From Rhizobium esperanzae (GTDB taxonomy: Bacteria; Pseudomonadota; Alphaproteobacteria; Rhizobiales; Rhizobiaceae): a stretch of 64,000 nt of DNA. Below, piece by piece: positions 1 to 7,671 of the stretch. Each line of letters starts with the position of its first letter. Within the stretch, counting starts at the first letter, position 1. The stretch is taken from NCBI RefSeq assembly GCF_002204185.1, contig NZ_MXPU01000007.1, positions 62,001-126,000 on the forward strand. Reading direction: 5' to 3'. Both the position numbers and the translations under genes were made by a program. The notes under the pieces are model-generated. The model saw nothing but the letters and a program-made list of their open reading frames with translations. It was not told the origin of the DNA and ran no database searches.

Positions 1-2
1 TC

Positions 3-164
3 ATCGATTTACCTCCTCGAATAGCCGACGCAGTCGAAAGAGCTTGGGAGCTCGCTGCCGAGCACCTGCAAAGGCCCCTCACGGATGAGGAAGCCGCGAT
101 GATCGTTGCAGCCGTATTCCGATATTTCGACGAGCCCGATGCCCCAACGACGAGACTTCAGTGA
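3..164 (+). CDS. C-terminal fragment of a hypothetical protein
   Basis: An open frame enters from the left edge and ends at a TGA at 162-164, giving the last 53 residues of a protein whose start lies outside the window. The visible part is mostly charged and helical (VERAWELAAEHLQRPLTDEE) and ends in a threonine-rich tail. I do not recognise the family. It points towards the minus-strand defence operon and could belong to the same accessory region. Confidence 0.5.
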   Translation: MDLPPRIADAVERAWELAAEHLQRPLTDEEAAMIVAAVFRYFDEPDAPTTRLQ

Positions 165-207
165 AGCCGACCGCCTTTCGCCGAGGCGTGTAGGCGATGC
201 GCTTAGT

Positions 208-420
208 TCAGACCGGATTGCAGGAGTATGCGTTTCTAATTTCAGTATTGAAGAACTGTCCGATAGAGGCTGCCTCTAGCAGCCGATCGTACATAAATTG
301 GGGAACATTGTAGTATTCGTAAACCTTGCCCGTGACGGCGAACTCCACTTCAAGTGTCTCAGACCCCGTGTCGTAGCCAACCGACGCCAAACTTGACGAG
401 CTTACTGGGTGTCGCTCCAT
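208..420 (-). CDS. KTSC-domain small protein, third gene of the SIR2-HerA operon
   Basis: This 70-residue protein is essentially one KTSC domain: SSSLASVGYD, then LEVEFAVTGKVYEYYNVP with the characteristic YxY (Y34-E-Y36 region), then an AASIGQFFNTEIRNAY tail. The domain is named after the C-terminus of some lysyl-tRNA synthetases; its function is unknown and RNA binding has been suggested. The ATG (420-418) directly abuts the TAA of the HerA gene, and a GGAGG Shine-Dalgarno sequence sits inside the last HerA codons, so it is almost certainly translated from the same message. A role in the defence system is inferred from position only. Confidence 0.8.
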   Translation of the reverse strand: MERHPVSSSSLASVGYDTGSETLEVEFAVTGKVYEYYNVPQFMYDRLLEAASIGQFFNTEIRNAYSCNPV

Positions 421-2205
421 TTAATCCTCCGTCCACCGCGGGTTTTGTGACCTCCACGCGGCCGTGACGTTCACGTAATTTTCATTGCCGCGGTCCTTAC
501 TCCAATTGTGAGCAACGCGAGGATCCTCGCTGGCGGGCCTCTTGCCTTCCTCGGGGAGGGTAATCCGGCATCGCACAGGCAGCTTGGCAGCTTCGCCGGT
601 GATCACCGCCTCGCCTGTACGAAGCACAGGTAAACTGTCTACAATGCCACTAAGACTGTCAGGTAGAGCAGCCTGAACCTTGCTGCGGTCTGACGAGTTG
701 GAGAGGCGCAGCGAAAAGAACGTGCCGCACTGAGAGAGAATGGTGTCGTCGATCTCGGATGGGCGCTGGCTTACAATCATCGCGCCGAGGCCGAACTTGC
801 GGCCCTCCTTAACAATGCGCTGGACGGCATCCCGCGCAGGGCCGGCGTCTTCCCGGCCCAAGTAGCGATGTGCCTCCTCCATAACCACAAGGAGAGGGCG
901 CGCCCGGCCTCCTTCGGGCATTTCGCGGCTCCAAAAGAGGGCCTCGTAAATGATGTTCAGGATGCCTCCAATGAGTCGCGTAAGGATGGAACTTGGCACG
1001 CCCGATAGATCGAGCACCGTGATCGGTCGGTCGTGACCGAGCCAGCTCGCGAGGAGCTGCGGCAGGTCGTTCTGCGGCACCCCGTTGAGGCTTGGTTCCC
1101 AAGGTCCAGGATGGAGCATGAAGTCATATTGTCGATCCAGCAGCCGTGACCGGAGTTGTTCGAGCTGTCGCCGGATCGAAAGAACGTTCGTCTTGTTTGC
1201 GAACGGCGAAGTATTGCCCTGGCCGGGAAGCGGATAGGTAGGTGCCGTAAGTGTTTCAGCATCGCCCGGTGCGGTTTGAGCCGAGTTCTGCTGAGTGTTC
1301 TCCATCCATGTCTTGATTTCCGGGTCGATTAGGCGGAGCCAAAGCGATTTCAGGCTGAACGGCAGAGGGCTGCCGGCGGTCAGCGAATTCCCATCCACGC
1401 CGGGATAGTTCATTTGGGCTAATAGTGCAGTTTTTGCTCGTAGGATGCGATCCTGAATTGCCGTTAGCGCCTTTTCCTCGGTCTTGCCGAGCAGAAACGT
1501 CAACAGGTCATCCAGATCGAGTGCCCAGTAGGGAATGTAGAGGCGCTCCTCATTCTCTAGCGGGTTCACGCGGAAGACCTTGGCGACCTCGCCGAGCGCG
1601 CGGCCGTACTCGCCGTGGATGTCAATTAGGAGCACACGTGCGTTTGGGAAGCCGGAATGGCCGCCCTGGCCGACCGAAAGGGAGCGGAGCAGGCTCGTGA
1701 CTGTCGTCGACTTGCCAGCGCCCGTCGATCCTAACACGGCGGAGTGCCGCGTCACGAGCTTGTCCAGATCGACACGTACGGGGATGCTTTCCGCTCCCGA
1801 CAGTCTACCGATGGTTACCTGACCCGTGTCGGCGGTCCCATAGATGCGTGCGAGATCTTCCTCCACGACGAGATGCACTTGGTCGTTAATCGCCGGATAC
1901 TGACTGATCCCTCGCTCGAAGGTTGCCTCTAAGACCTCGCCGACGAGCTGCACCTTTATCCAGCGTTCCCCCCGGGCCCCGCTATCGATCAGGGTCTCAG
2001 GCGTGGCCGTAGCACCGACGTCGGAGATGATACCGTACAGGTCATGATAACCTTGTGGGATGCGGACGAAGCTTCCGACCTGGCCGATGCGGTAACTGCG
2101 ACCGCCTATAATAGCTATCCCGGAGGCGGTTCCTTCGAACTGTCGCACGTTGATCGTCGCGCCCGCGACAGCTCCGACATGACCGAGGAGGGTTGGTGCG
2201 CTCAT
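421..2205 (-). CDS. HerA-type hexameric DNA-translocase ATPase of a SIR2-HerA defence pair
   Basis: This 594-residue protein has an N-terminal HAS-barrel-like region (about 1-110) followed by a RecA-fold motor core. Walker A is GSTGAGKST (159-167), Walker B is LLVVMEEAH (438-446), and a conserved SQRPSEIDDTILSQC segment follows (479-493). HerA ATPases form hexameric rings; in SIR2-HerA systems they assemble with the SIR2 NADase and the complex depletes NAD+ on phage infection. The start is the ATG at 2205-2203, overlapping the SIR2 stop as TGATG. A longer in-frame extension upstream would run 73 residues into the SIR2 gene with no family similarity, so I rejected it. The key residues look intact. 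Confidence 0.9.
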   Translation of the reverse strand: MSAPTLLGHVGAVAGATINVRQFEGTASGIAIIGGRSYRIGQVGSFVRIPQGYHDLYGIISDVGATATPETLIDSGARGERWIKVQLVGEVLEATFERGISQYPAINDQVHLVVEEDLARIYGTADTGQVTIGRLSGAESIPVRVDLDKLVTRHSAVLGSTGAGKSTTVTSLLRSLSVGQGGHSGFPNARVLLIDIHGEYGRALGEVAKVFRVNPLENEERLYIPYWALDLDDLLTFLLGKTEEKALTAIQDRILRAKTALLAQMNYPGVDGNSLTAGSPLPFSLKSLWLRLIDPEIKTWMENTQQNSAQTAPGDAETLTAPTYPLPGQGNTSPFANKTNVLSIRRQLEQLRSRLLDRQYDFMLHPGPWEPSLNGVPQNDLPQLLASWLGHDRPITVLDLSGVPSSILTRLIGGILNIIYEALFWSREMPEGGRARPLLVVMEEAHRYLGREDAGPARDAVQRIVKEGRKFGLGAMIVSQRPSEIDDTILSQCGTFFSLRLSNSSDRSKVQAALPDSLSGIVDSLPVLRTGEAVITGEAAKLPVRCRITLPEEGKRPASEDPRVAHNWSKDRGNENYVNVTAAWRSQNPRWTED

Positions 2206-3425
2206 CACGCCACCGCGGAGGCGGGTGCGGTCGGTACGACCGCCGCTGCAGGTGCGGCCGGTGTCACAAAGACCTGTATAGACCGCGAAGCAGAGAAGAA
2301 GCGTGCGAACGGTTCGATTGCTCCAAGCGTGAACTCGTGCTGGCCGCCCCCGTGCGGTTCCGACCAGTACGAGGCCCGAATTGGCCCCCAGTCTTTTGAG
2401 GGAAGCTCCGAAGGCACACGCCACGGGCCCTCCGAACCATTCACCAGCGCAGCATCACGCGCGTAGACGCTGAAGTTGGGTAGCCGACGACCGAGGTCTC
2501 TGGCGCAGGTCTCGTTAACAAGCTTCTGGAACTGGAACGCGAATACGCTAGCGGATGGGTTCCCCGCGAGTCCCTCGTCGATACGCGCCGATATATGAGC
2601 GTCGGCGAACGAGAACCCGATCGAGATGAGCAGCGTATCCGGCGTGGCTAGAAAGGCGCGCAATCGGTCGAGGAGCGCTGCGTAAGGTGCCTTTTGCGTC
2701 TGCTCGTACTTGAGGTGCTCAGGGAAGACGAGGTGCCGGGCGTTGTCCTTGCCGGAGCGGATCACCTCGCCCTTGTTGTTAGAGCACCACCCCAGCGATC
2801 CATGCAGTTTCCAGAGGCGCGTCCATCTTGCAGGCAGGTCGTTGTTAGAGACCGTGACTGGGTCAAAAAAAGGCTCGCGACCTCCCGTGAAGCCATCGAA
2901 GTACGGCGCGCGCACGCGCTCCAGCGCTTCCTCGAGCAGCAGGTCGTAATTTGTCGTGAAGATCTCAATGGGATGGTCACGACCAGCGCCAGTGATCCAG
3001 GTCACGATGTCACTATAGGCCGAGCCGATCGTGGGCAAAGTCACCGTCACGACCTTCCCGATTTCCTCGCACACGCGCTCGCTGAACCGCGAATATCCCG
3101 GACCATCTAAGTCATGGATCTTGGCCGGACCTATCACTTTCGCGAGTGACCTTATCCTGGACAAGAGTGTCTCAATGTCGTCTTTGGGGGCGAGCTCCTT
3201 CTTCAGCTCCGCGATCTGCTTTCCATATTCGGCCTCAAGTTCATCGAGGACAATTTTGGTCAAACCGGCAACCGCCGGGATCAGAGGGTAGGTGCCATCT
3301 TCTTTCTTCATTCCTGCTGAAGCGCCGGCACCCAGCAATAGTCCGATTCTCTTCCGGCCTCCGGCTATAATAGTACGCAACGCGGTCATGTATTGGTCAG
3401 GATTGTGCACGATCTCGCTTGGCAT
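2205..3425 (-). CDS. SIR2-family NADase of a SIR2-HerA defence pair
   Basis: This is a 406-residue SIR2-like protein. The NAD-binding motifs occur in order: LLLGAGAS (30-36), FTTNYD (156-161), KLHGSLGW (206-213) and SIGFSFADAH (268-277). In bacterial defence these proteins hydrolyse NAD+ and abort infection. The start is the ATG at 3425, preceded by a GGGGAAAG ribosome site; a further 22 in-frame residues upstream lack such support. The C-terminus ends in an Ala/Pro/Val-rich tail whose function I cannot assign. It is first in a three-gene operon with HerA (TGATG overlap) and the KTSC protein, so its expression should set that of the others. Confidence 0.9.
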   Translation of the reverse strand: MPSEIVHNPDQYMTALRTIIAGGRKRIGLLLGAGASAGMKKEDGTYPLIPAVAGLTKIVLDELEAEYGKQIAELKKELAPKDDIETLLSRIRSLAKVIGPAKIHDLDGPGYSRFSERVCEEIGKVVTVTLPTIGSAYSDIVTWITGAGRDHPIEIFTTNYDLLLEEALERVRAPYFDGFTGGREPFFDPVTVSNNDLPARWTRLWKLHGSLGWCSNNKGEVIRSGKDNARHLVFPEHLKYEQTQKAPYAALLDRLRAFLATPDTLLISIGFSFADAHISARIDEGLAGNPSASVFAFQFQKLVNETCARDLGRRLPNFSVYARDAALVNGSEGPWRVPSELPSKDWGPIRASYWSEPHGGGQHEFTLGAIEPFARFFSASRSIQVFVTPAAPAAAVVPTAPASAVA

Positions 3426-3956
3426 ACTTTCCCCAACAAAGGCTATCGCAACTTTCAACCTCAACGATAAATTGATTCTCGCCAAAATCACACCGCCACT
3501 TCATGCACTAGCACAGCATATTTCACATGCGGCTCGGCCAGCCTTGTAGAAAAACCTTAACGCGGGGAGACAGCCCGCTTTAAGACTAGCGCGACAAAAT
3601 CCAGGATGTCCGTTTAGTAAACTTGAGCACCGAAAGCAGCCTGTCCGGAAGCTGCGCCATTTTGACCAGTACGAACAACATCTATGATGACCGCTTCTGA
3701 GGCATTGCGGGTAATCAACTCGGGGCGGACTTCTAGCTAGCTAGACGCCGGTGCGACCGACGACGATGACGTGCCTCGCAAAGCGACGGATGAATCCAGC
3801 ATGTCTCCAAGGCCGCAACGAGCAAGTTAGACTAACGGTGCCCTAGGCCGGCCCCTGGGGGCGGGTCGACCCTTGAAAGGCACAGCAGCCAGGGACCGGC
3901 GTGCCCTCTCATCCGCAAATTTTTTTGCGCACAAAAAGGGATCAATCGGACTCCTT
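3426..3956. other. Intergenic region upstream of the SIR2-HerA operon
   Basis: About 530 bases without a credible gene. It must hold the minus-strand promoter of the defence operon, but I could not pick a convincing -35/-10 pair. One candidate site is the 11-base palindrome GTTTAGTAAAC at 3612-3622, about 190 bases upstream of the SIR2 start. A short CTAG-repeat (ctagctagctag) lies near 3735. Confidence 0.4.
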
Positions 3957-4262
3957 CTAGTAGTCGCGCATAAAGCGCTCACTTGCGGGGATATGCGGCA
4001 GGAATTCGTCTTCAGTTGCCGGACGCGCGCGTTCCTCTTTCTTGGGGGGCGGCGGGGGCGGCGGCCGGTCACCATCCACGATCTTCTCATTCGCCATGTC
4101 TTGCAAGACGCCGGGCCATGCAATCATTGTGGCGCAGAGCCAGATCAGGAGATAAGTTGATAGGCCCCAGTCCCGCTCCCAAGTGAAAAACCAATATATG
4201 CCGGCCACCGCGATGGCACTGCCCGCAACTGCCAGATAGAAAGCCTTTGTTGATGCGTTCAT
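3957..4262 (-). CDS. Small membrane protein with proline-rich cytosolic tail
   Basis: This 101-residue protein has two hydrophobic segments (about 8-27 and 34-55), a run of seven prolines (PPPPPPP) near residue 70 and a charged tail ending FMRDY. The start is supported by a GGGAGGGG ribosome site a few bases upstream of the ATG at 4262. I do not recognise the family. It stands alone between the defence operon and a phage-like gene. Confidence 0.6.
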   Translation of the reverse strand: MNASTKAFYLAVAGSAIAVAGIYWFFTWERDWGLSTYLLIWLCATMIAWPGVLQDMANEKIVDGDRPPPPPPPKKEERARPATEDEFLPHIPASERFMRDY

Positions 4263-4486
4263 TTCAGTCCCCTCCCATTAGAAGAGCAAGGTTAACAGCG
4301 GGCGGCATGAGAGCAATTAGGGCATGCGGGCTAGGTCAGAATGGCTACAAGCGTTAGTATACTGCCGGCGATGTTTTGCAGTGGCGATGCGCTAAAATGG
4401 CAAACTTGAAACGGCCGGAATCTGATTTGACCCAGCAGCCTCGGCAGAGTGTCGAGAGCTACGCCATGGTTTTTTCCCGCCTATCC

Positions 4487-4801
4487 ATGAAGAACCCGAA
4501 AATCTCCCCTGGAAGACCCGCGCATCACCCCACAGACATGCAACGACGTCTCGTGCAGATGCTCGCCTCTCAGGGCATCCCACAGGCGGAAATCTGCCGC
4601 GTTCTGGGCGTCTCCGAGAAGACGCTTCGGAAGCACTATCGGAGCGAGCTAGACATCGGTGCCGCAAAGCTCGAATGCGCCCTTACTTGCCACCTCCTCC
4701 GCATCGCCGGAGGTAGAGACGCCGTCGCTTTGAAGGCGATCAGGTTCACGTTGCGGTCGCGCTTCGGCTGGTCGGAATTCGCGCCACGGCCGGCCGGCTG
4801 A
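4487..4801 (+). CDS. Phage-like helix-turn-helix protein
   Basis: This frame encodes about 104 residues beginning MKNPKISPGRPAHHPTD. A helix-turn-helix follows (IPQAEICRVLGVSEKTLRKHY, residues about 33-53), then a helical region and a basic end (RSRFGWSEF). The pattern GRPxHxPT, then HTH, then a terminal xxRxxW matches a small protein family common in rhizobial prophages and islands, sometimes thought to resemble small terminase or resolvase-like DNA binders. The open frame extends upstream with ATGs at 4397 and 4466, none with a good ribosome site, so the start is uncertain. It may mark remnants of a mobile element. Confidence 0.55.
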   Translation: MKNPKISPGRPAHHPTDMQRRLVQMLASQGIPQAEICRVLGVSEKTLRKHYRSELDIGAAKLECALTCHLLRIAGGRDAVALKAIRFTLRSRFGWSEFAPRPAG

Positions 4802-4955
4802 AGGCCGCATGCATCGTGAATTGAAACCATTCTTCAGCCGGGGCCTCCGGAAGCAATTACGTCGACAGTTGCGGGTCTGACTCTGAAGCACACGGTGGAA
4901 CAAGGCGCGGGGAGATGCGCTCTTAAGATGCGTTAACGCTAGCTTAATATGCAAT

Positions 4956-4984
4956 TTGACGTCGAGCTGAAATCTGCGATGCTA
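4956..4984 (+). promoter_or_regulatory. Candidate sigma-70 promoter for the 5010-6455 gene run
   Basis: TTGACG (4956-4961) is followed after 17 bases by ATGCTA (4979-4984). It lies about 25 bases before the GTG of the first lipoprotein gene, leaving room for a short leader. The -10 is imperfect. Confidence 0.4.
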
Positions 4985-5009
4985 GTGCCGGGCAACTGAG
5001 GGGTTATCC

Positions 5010-5441
5010 GTGAATATTCATTTGGGTGCTCGGCGCTTCGGCGTCGTGGCGATTTCACTTGCTTTGGCGAGTTGCACAACGACGCCCGCTGAGTTCAACA
5101 AGAAGCCGTCGGCGGTTAGCAAGGCAGCGCTCTGCAAGACCGTCCTGGAAACGCAAGACCCGGCGTTCCAGCTCCAGCTCGTTTCGGAGATAAACCGGCG
5201 CGGGATGACCATTCCGGAATGTCAGCAAATGGTTATCCAGCAACAGCAGGCGGCCGCGGTCGTGGCAGGGCTTGCATTGGTCGGAACCGCGGCCGCGATA
5301 TGTGCTAACGGCAATTGCGGCGGAGGCGGCTACACGCCGTATAGACGGTATCCCGGCAATTGCTATTCCTATTACGACCGCGCTGCGGACGGCAGCTTGT
5401 GCGGGAACAGAAGCGCTATGTCACGGCCAGGAGGATGGTAA
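5010..5441 (+). CDS. Small lipoprotein, first gene of an envelope-protein run
   Basis: This 143-residue protein has a lipoprotein signal with the lipobox LASC (cysteine at about residue 22), a region with two further cysteines (ALCKTV, IPECQQ), a hydrophobic Ala/Val stretch (about 80-100) and a Gly/Tyr/Arg-rich C-terminus with several cysteines. It probably sits in the inner or outer membrane facing the periplasm. The GTG start at 5010 follows a GAGGGG ribosome site. Its TAA overlaps the next ATG (TAATG at 5439-5443), showing co-translation with the following gene. I know of no function. Confidence 0.7.
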   Translation: MNIHLGARRFGVVAISLALASCTTTPAEFNKKPSAVSKAALCKTVLETQDPAFQLQLVSEINRRGMTIPECQQMVIQQQQAAAVVAGLALVGTAAAICANGNCGGGGYTPYRRYPGNCYSYYDRAADGSLCGNRSAMSRPGGW

Positions 5442-5713
5442 TGCAAAAGATGTTAGCGATCCTACAATTGAGCGCCGTGCTGGCGTCGAGCTTCCCGGGC
5501 ACGAGCGCCGCTCAGAGCTTCGGTGGGAACTACTGTGTCGACGACTGCGAGGGTCACCGGGCTGGCTACGAATGGGCAGAGGAGAATGGCATTCAAAGTG
5601 AAGATGATTGCTCAGGCAACTCTTCGTCGTTCGAAGAAGGATGCAAAACATACGTCGAGGATCCGAACCGCGGCGGCGAATATGATGATGATGGAAATGA
5701 GATTGTGGAGTAG
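5441..5713 (+). CDS. Secreted acidic cysteine-containing protein
   Basis: This 90-residue protein has a Sec signal peptide (MQKMLAILQLSAVLASS... cleaved near TSAAQS). The mature part is acidic with four cysteines (NYCVDDCEGH, DDCSGNS, EEGCKTY) and ends in an Asp/Glu-rich tail. The segment around GHRAGYEWAEENGI resembles short periplasmic repeats that pair with cysteine-rich small exported proteins. The ATG at 5441 overlaps the upstream stop and has a strong GGAGG site inside the upstream gene. Disulfide formation in the periplasm is inferred from the cysteine pattern. Not otherwise recognised. Confidence 0.65.
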   Translation: MQKMLAILQLSAVLASSFPGTSAAQSFGGNYCVDDCEGHRAGYEWAEENGIQSEDDCSGNSSSFEEGCKTYVEDPNRGGEYDDDGNEIVE

Positions 5714-5715
5714 CA

Positions 5716-5901
5716 TTGGATACGTTCGCGATGACAAGTCGCTTCATTTTCATAATCCTATCGGCCTCGCTCCTCGGCGGCTGCGCTTTTCCATTCCAAC
5801 GAAATTTGGATGGTTGCCCGTCTGAAAGAACGGTCTCGATCGGCGACACATTCAGGTGCGTGGAGCCCGCTAAGGAACCAGCTCTGAGCAAGATACCATG
5901 A
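5716..5901 (+). CDS. Very small lipoprotein
   Basis: This protein has 61 residues if started at the TTG at 5716, or 56 from the ATG at 5731. It has a hydrophobic signal ending in the lipobox LLGGC, then a short polar mature part with two more cysteines (DGCPSER, FRCVEP). It follows the preceding gene with a 2-base gap, and its TGA overlaps the next ATG (ATGA at 5898-5901), so it belongs to the same transcription unit. Function unknown. Confidence 0.55.
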   Translation: MDTFAMTSRFIFIILSASLLGGCAFPFQRNLDGCPSERTVSIGDTFRCVEPAKEPALSKIP

Positions 5902-6188
5902 CCAAGCCTGACACCGCCATACTCCTCGAAGACGCCGCCGATCGCATCGCCGATATCTCCCGGGCTGATCTACAGATCATGCTTCGCCGCGCCGCCCTGC
6001 TATTGCGCAACTCCGGATCGATCGCCTTCGACGATGACATGGAAGAGGTAATTCGCGACTTGGCGGGCGAATTCGGCAAAACGCGCAATGATACCGTACG
6101 GCATATCGTTCGGGAATGGATGGAGAAGAACACATATCTGCCGGTGCATGACCTGGATGAAGATGGCGATGTGGATGGGGAAGCTTAA
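5898..6188 (+). CDS. Small cytosolic protein, possibly ribbon-helix-helix
   Basis: This 96-residue protein lacks a signal peptide and sits in the middle of a run of exported or membrane proteins. The N-terminal half is helical (LLEDAADRIADISRADLQIM). The segment FGKTRNDTVRHIVREWME resembles the helices of ribbon-helix-helix DNA binders, but the match is weak. The C-terminus is acidic (DLDEDGDVDGEA). The start overlaps the upstream stop as ATGA. A regulatory role for the operon is possible but not shown. Confidence 0.6.
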   Translation: MTKPDTAILLEDAADRIADISRADLQIMLRRAALLLRNSGSIAFDDDMEEVIRDLAGEFGKTRNDTVRHIVREWMEKNTYLPVHDLDEDGDVDGEA

Positions 6189-6455
6189 TTGAGTGGAGAT
6201 CAAATTGCGCTGTGGGTAGTGCTCGTCATCTTTGTGGGGGCCAGTTGCGCCTACAGTTGGTATTGGTACATCAGGTCGGTCATCTTTTACCTTAAAAATG
6301 GCTTCGATTTCAGCGTAGACTTCGGCCCTAGTATGTTCTGGTCCGAGTTCCATGACGATCTCGATCAAGCCAAGCCGAGAGAAAAGTTTCTGATCGGGTG
6401 GCCCGTTGTTGTGGCTGTGAGTTCTGCGCTGCTCTTGGCTCTTCTCAGGCTTTAG
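6189..6455 (+). CDS. Small two-segment membrane protein
   Basis: This 88-residue protein starts at a TTG immediately after the stop of the previous gene. It has two hydrophobic segments (about 7-28 and 70-88) around an aromatic-rich middle (YSWYWYIRSVIFYL, FGPSMFWSEF). It ends the run that starts at 5010. No family recognised. The start codon and the absence of a clear ribosome site make this the least certain member. Confidence 0.5.
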   Translation: MSGDQIALWVVLVIFVGASCAYSWYWYIRSVIFYLKNGFDFSVDFGPSMFWSEFHDDLDQAKPREKFLIGWPVVVAVSSALLLALLRL

Positions 6456-6485
6456 TGTCGGTTGCGGATCGTAACAGTTGCCGCA

Positions 6486-7538
6486 CTACTCCAGCTCATA
6501 GATCTCCGCGTTGTCCTGCTGCTCCCTCAGTCCCTTATATGACGGGTGCCGGAGCTTCCCGTCATGTGTCCAAGCTCTGTATTCGATCTCGGCGACGAGT
6601 GTGGGCTTGATCCAGATTAGGTTCTTGCGCCGGCCGGTATACCTCACCGCGGGAGCTGCCACCTTAATCCTTTCCATCATCGCGCGAAGCTTCAACGCCT
6701 CGTCTGCCTTGAAGCCCGTTCCGACGGAACCGACGTAAACCAGCTCGCCACCCTTCCGAGCCGCCAGCAGCAGCGCGCGGATATTTCCGAAGGCCGCGTT
6801 GGAGCGCTGATAGCCGACAATAGCGAAGCCATCGCTCTGGATGCATTTGATCTTCTGCCATTCGCCACCGCGTCCGCCACGGTATGTGCTGTTCCGGTCT
6901 TTGGCGATGATGCCTTCAAGGCCATGCTCGCAGGCAATGCGAAAGAGCTTGTCACCATCCGCTTCGATCTCCTCGGAGAGACGAATGGCCTCCTCCCCGC
7001 CGGCCGGCACTATCCCCTCGAGGAGATGACGCCGCGCGGTGAGCTCGGTCCCGGTGAGGTCATGGCCATCGAGGTAGAGGAGGTCGAAGGCCATAAGGAC
7101 CGATTCCCACGATGTCCGCTTTCCGCCGCGGCCGCCGAGCGACTGCTGGAGCTTCCCGAAATCCGAACGGCCGAGCTCGTCGAAGACGACGGCCTCGCCG
7201 TCCAGTATGGCAGTCGAAACCGGAAGGCGTTTAGCCGCTGCTGCGATAGCAGGAAAACGATCCGTCCAGTCATGACCGCCGCTGGTCAGGATCCTGATGC
7301 CCTTCGGCTCGATGTGCACGGCCAGGCGGTAGCCATCCCATTTCACCTCGAACGCCCACTGCCGCCCCTTCGGCGGCCGCGGCTTCAGCAGCGCCAGGCA
7401 CGGATCAATGCGCGCCGGCATCGGGTCGAGAGTAAGCTGATGCTGGGCGGGGTCGCGCTTCTTTCGAGGCCGGCTGCGGATCGGCGCTTCAGCTTCACCG
7501 AGCAGCAGCTTGGAAGGCTTGCGAGGCGGCTTTGTCAT
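6486..7538 (-). CDS. Stand-alone ATP-dependent DNA ligase (LigD ligase-domain type)
   Basis: This 350-residue protein consists of the adenylation and OB-fold ligase domains only. The adenylation motif is EVKWDGYR (lysine about residue 65), followed by ILDGEAVV, DLLYLDG, GLEGIIAKD and EWQKIKC, all standard ligase motifs. Full-length LigD of non-homologous end joining also has polymerase and phosphoesterase domains; these are absent here, and no Ku gene is nearby. It seals nicks with ATP and may act in break repair or stationary-phase repair. It diverges from the 7672-9869 gene train across a LexA box, so it may be DNA-damage inducible. Basic N-terminal tail (RSRPRKKRD). Confidence 0.88.
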   Translation of the reverse strand: MTKPPRKPSKLLLGEAEAPIRSRPRKKRDPAQHQLTLDPMPARIDPCLALLKPRPPKGRQWAFEVKWDGYRLAVHIEPKGIRILTSGGHDWTDRFPAIAAAAKRLPVSTAILDGEAVVFDELGRSDFGKLQQSLGGRGGKRTSWESVLMAFDLLYLDGHDLTGTELTARRHLLEGIVPAGGEEAIRLSEEIEADGDKLFRIACEHGLEGIIAKDRNSTYRGGRGGEWQKIKCIQSDGFAIVGYQRSNAAFGNIRALLLAARKGGELVYVGSVGTGFKADEALKLRAMMERIKVAAPAVRYTGRRKNLIWIKPTLVAEIEYRAWTHDGKLRHPSYKGLREQQDNAEIYELE

Positions 7539-7608
7539 ACCCGCACTTCATCAGCCATGTCTTAAAAAGCAATTGACCCAGATTCATTATTGACTCACCC
7601 GCGAACGA

Positions 7609-7623
7609 GAACATAATAAGAAC
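7609..7623. promoter_or_regulatory. LexA (SOS) box, GAAC-N7-GAAC
   Basis: The sequence is GAAC, then ATAATAA, then GAAC, an exact direct repeat with seven-base spacing. This is the reverse complement of the alphaproteobacterial LexA consensus GTTC-N7-GTTC. It lies 49 bases upstream of the plus-strand gene train that contains the SRAP gene and 71 bases upstream of the divergent ligase gene. Its position fits repression of one or both units by LexA. Confidence 0.75.
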
Positions 7624-7671
7624 ATCGGCGAGGCGGCCGCCAATCTGAAAACTTGAGTATGGAGCACGGAT

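Noticed and set aside
3731..3746. ctagctagctag repeat
   Set aside because: Too short to be a meaningful repeat and not linked to any feature.
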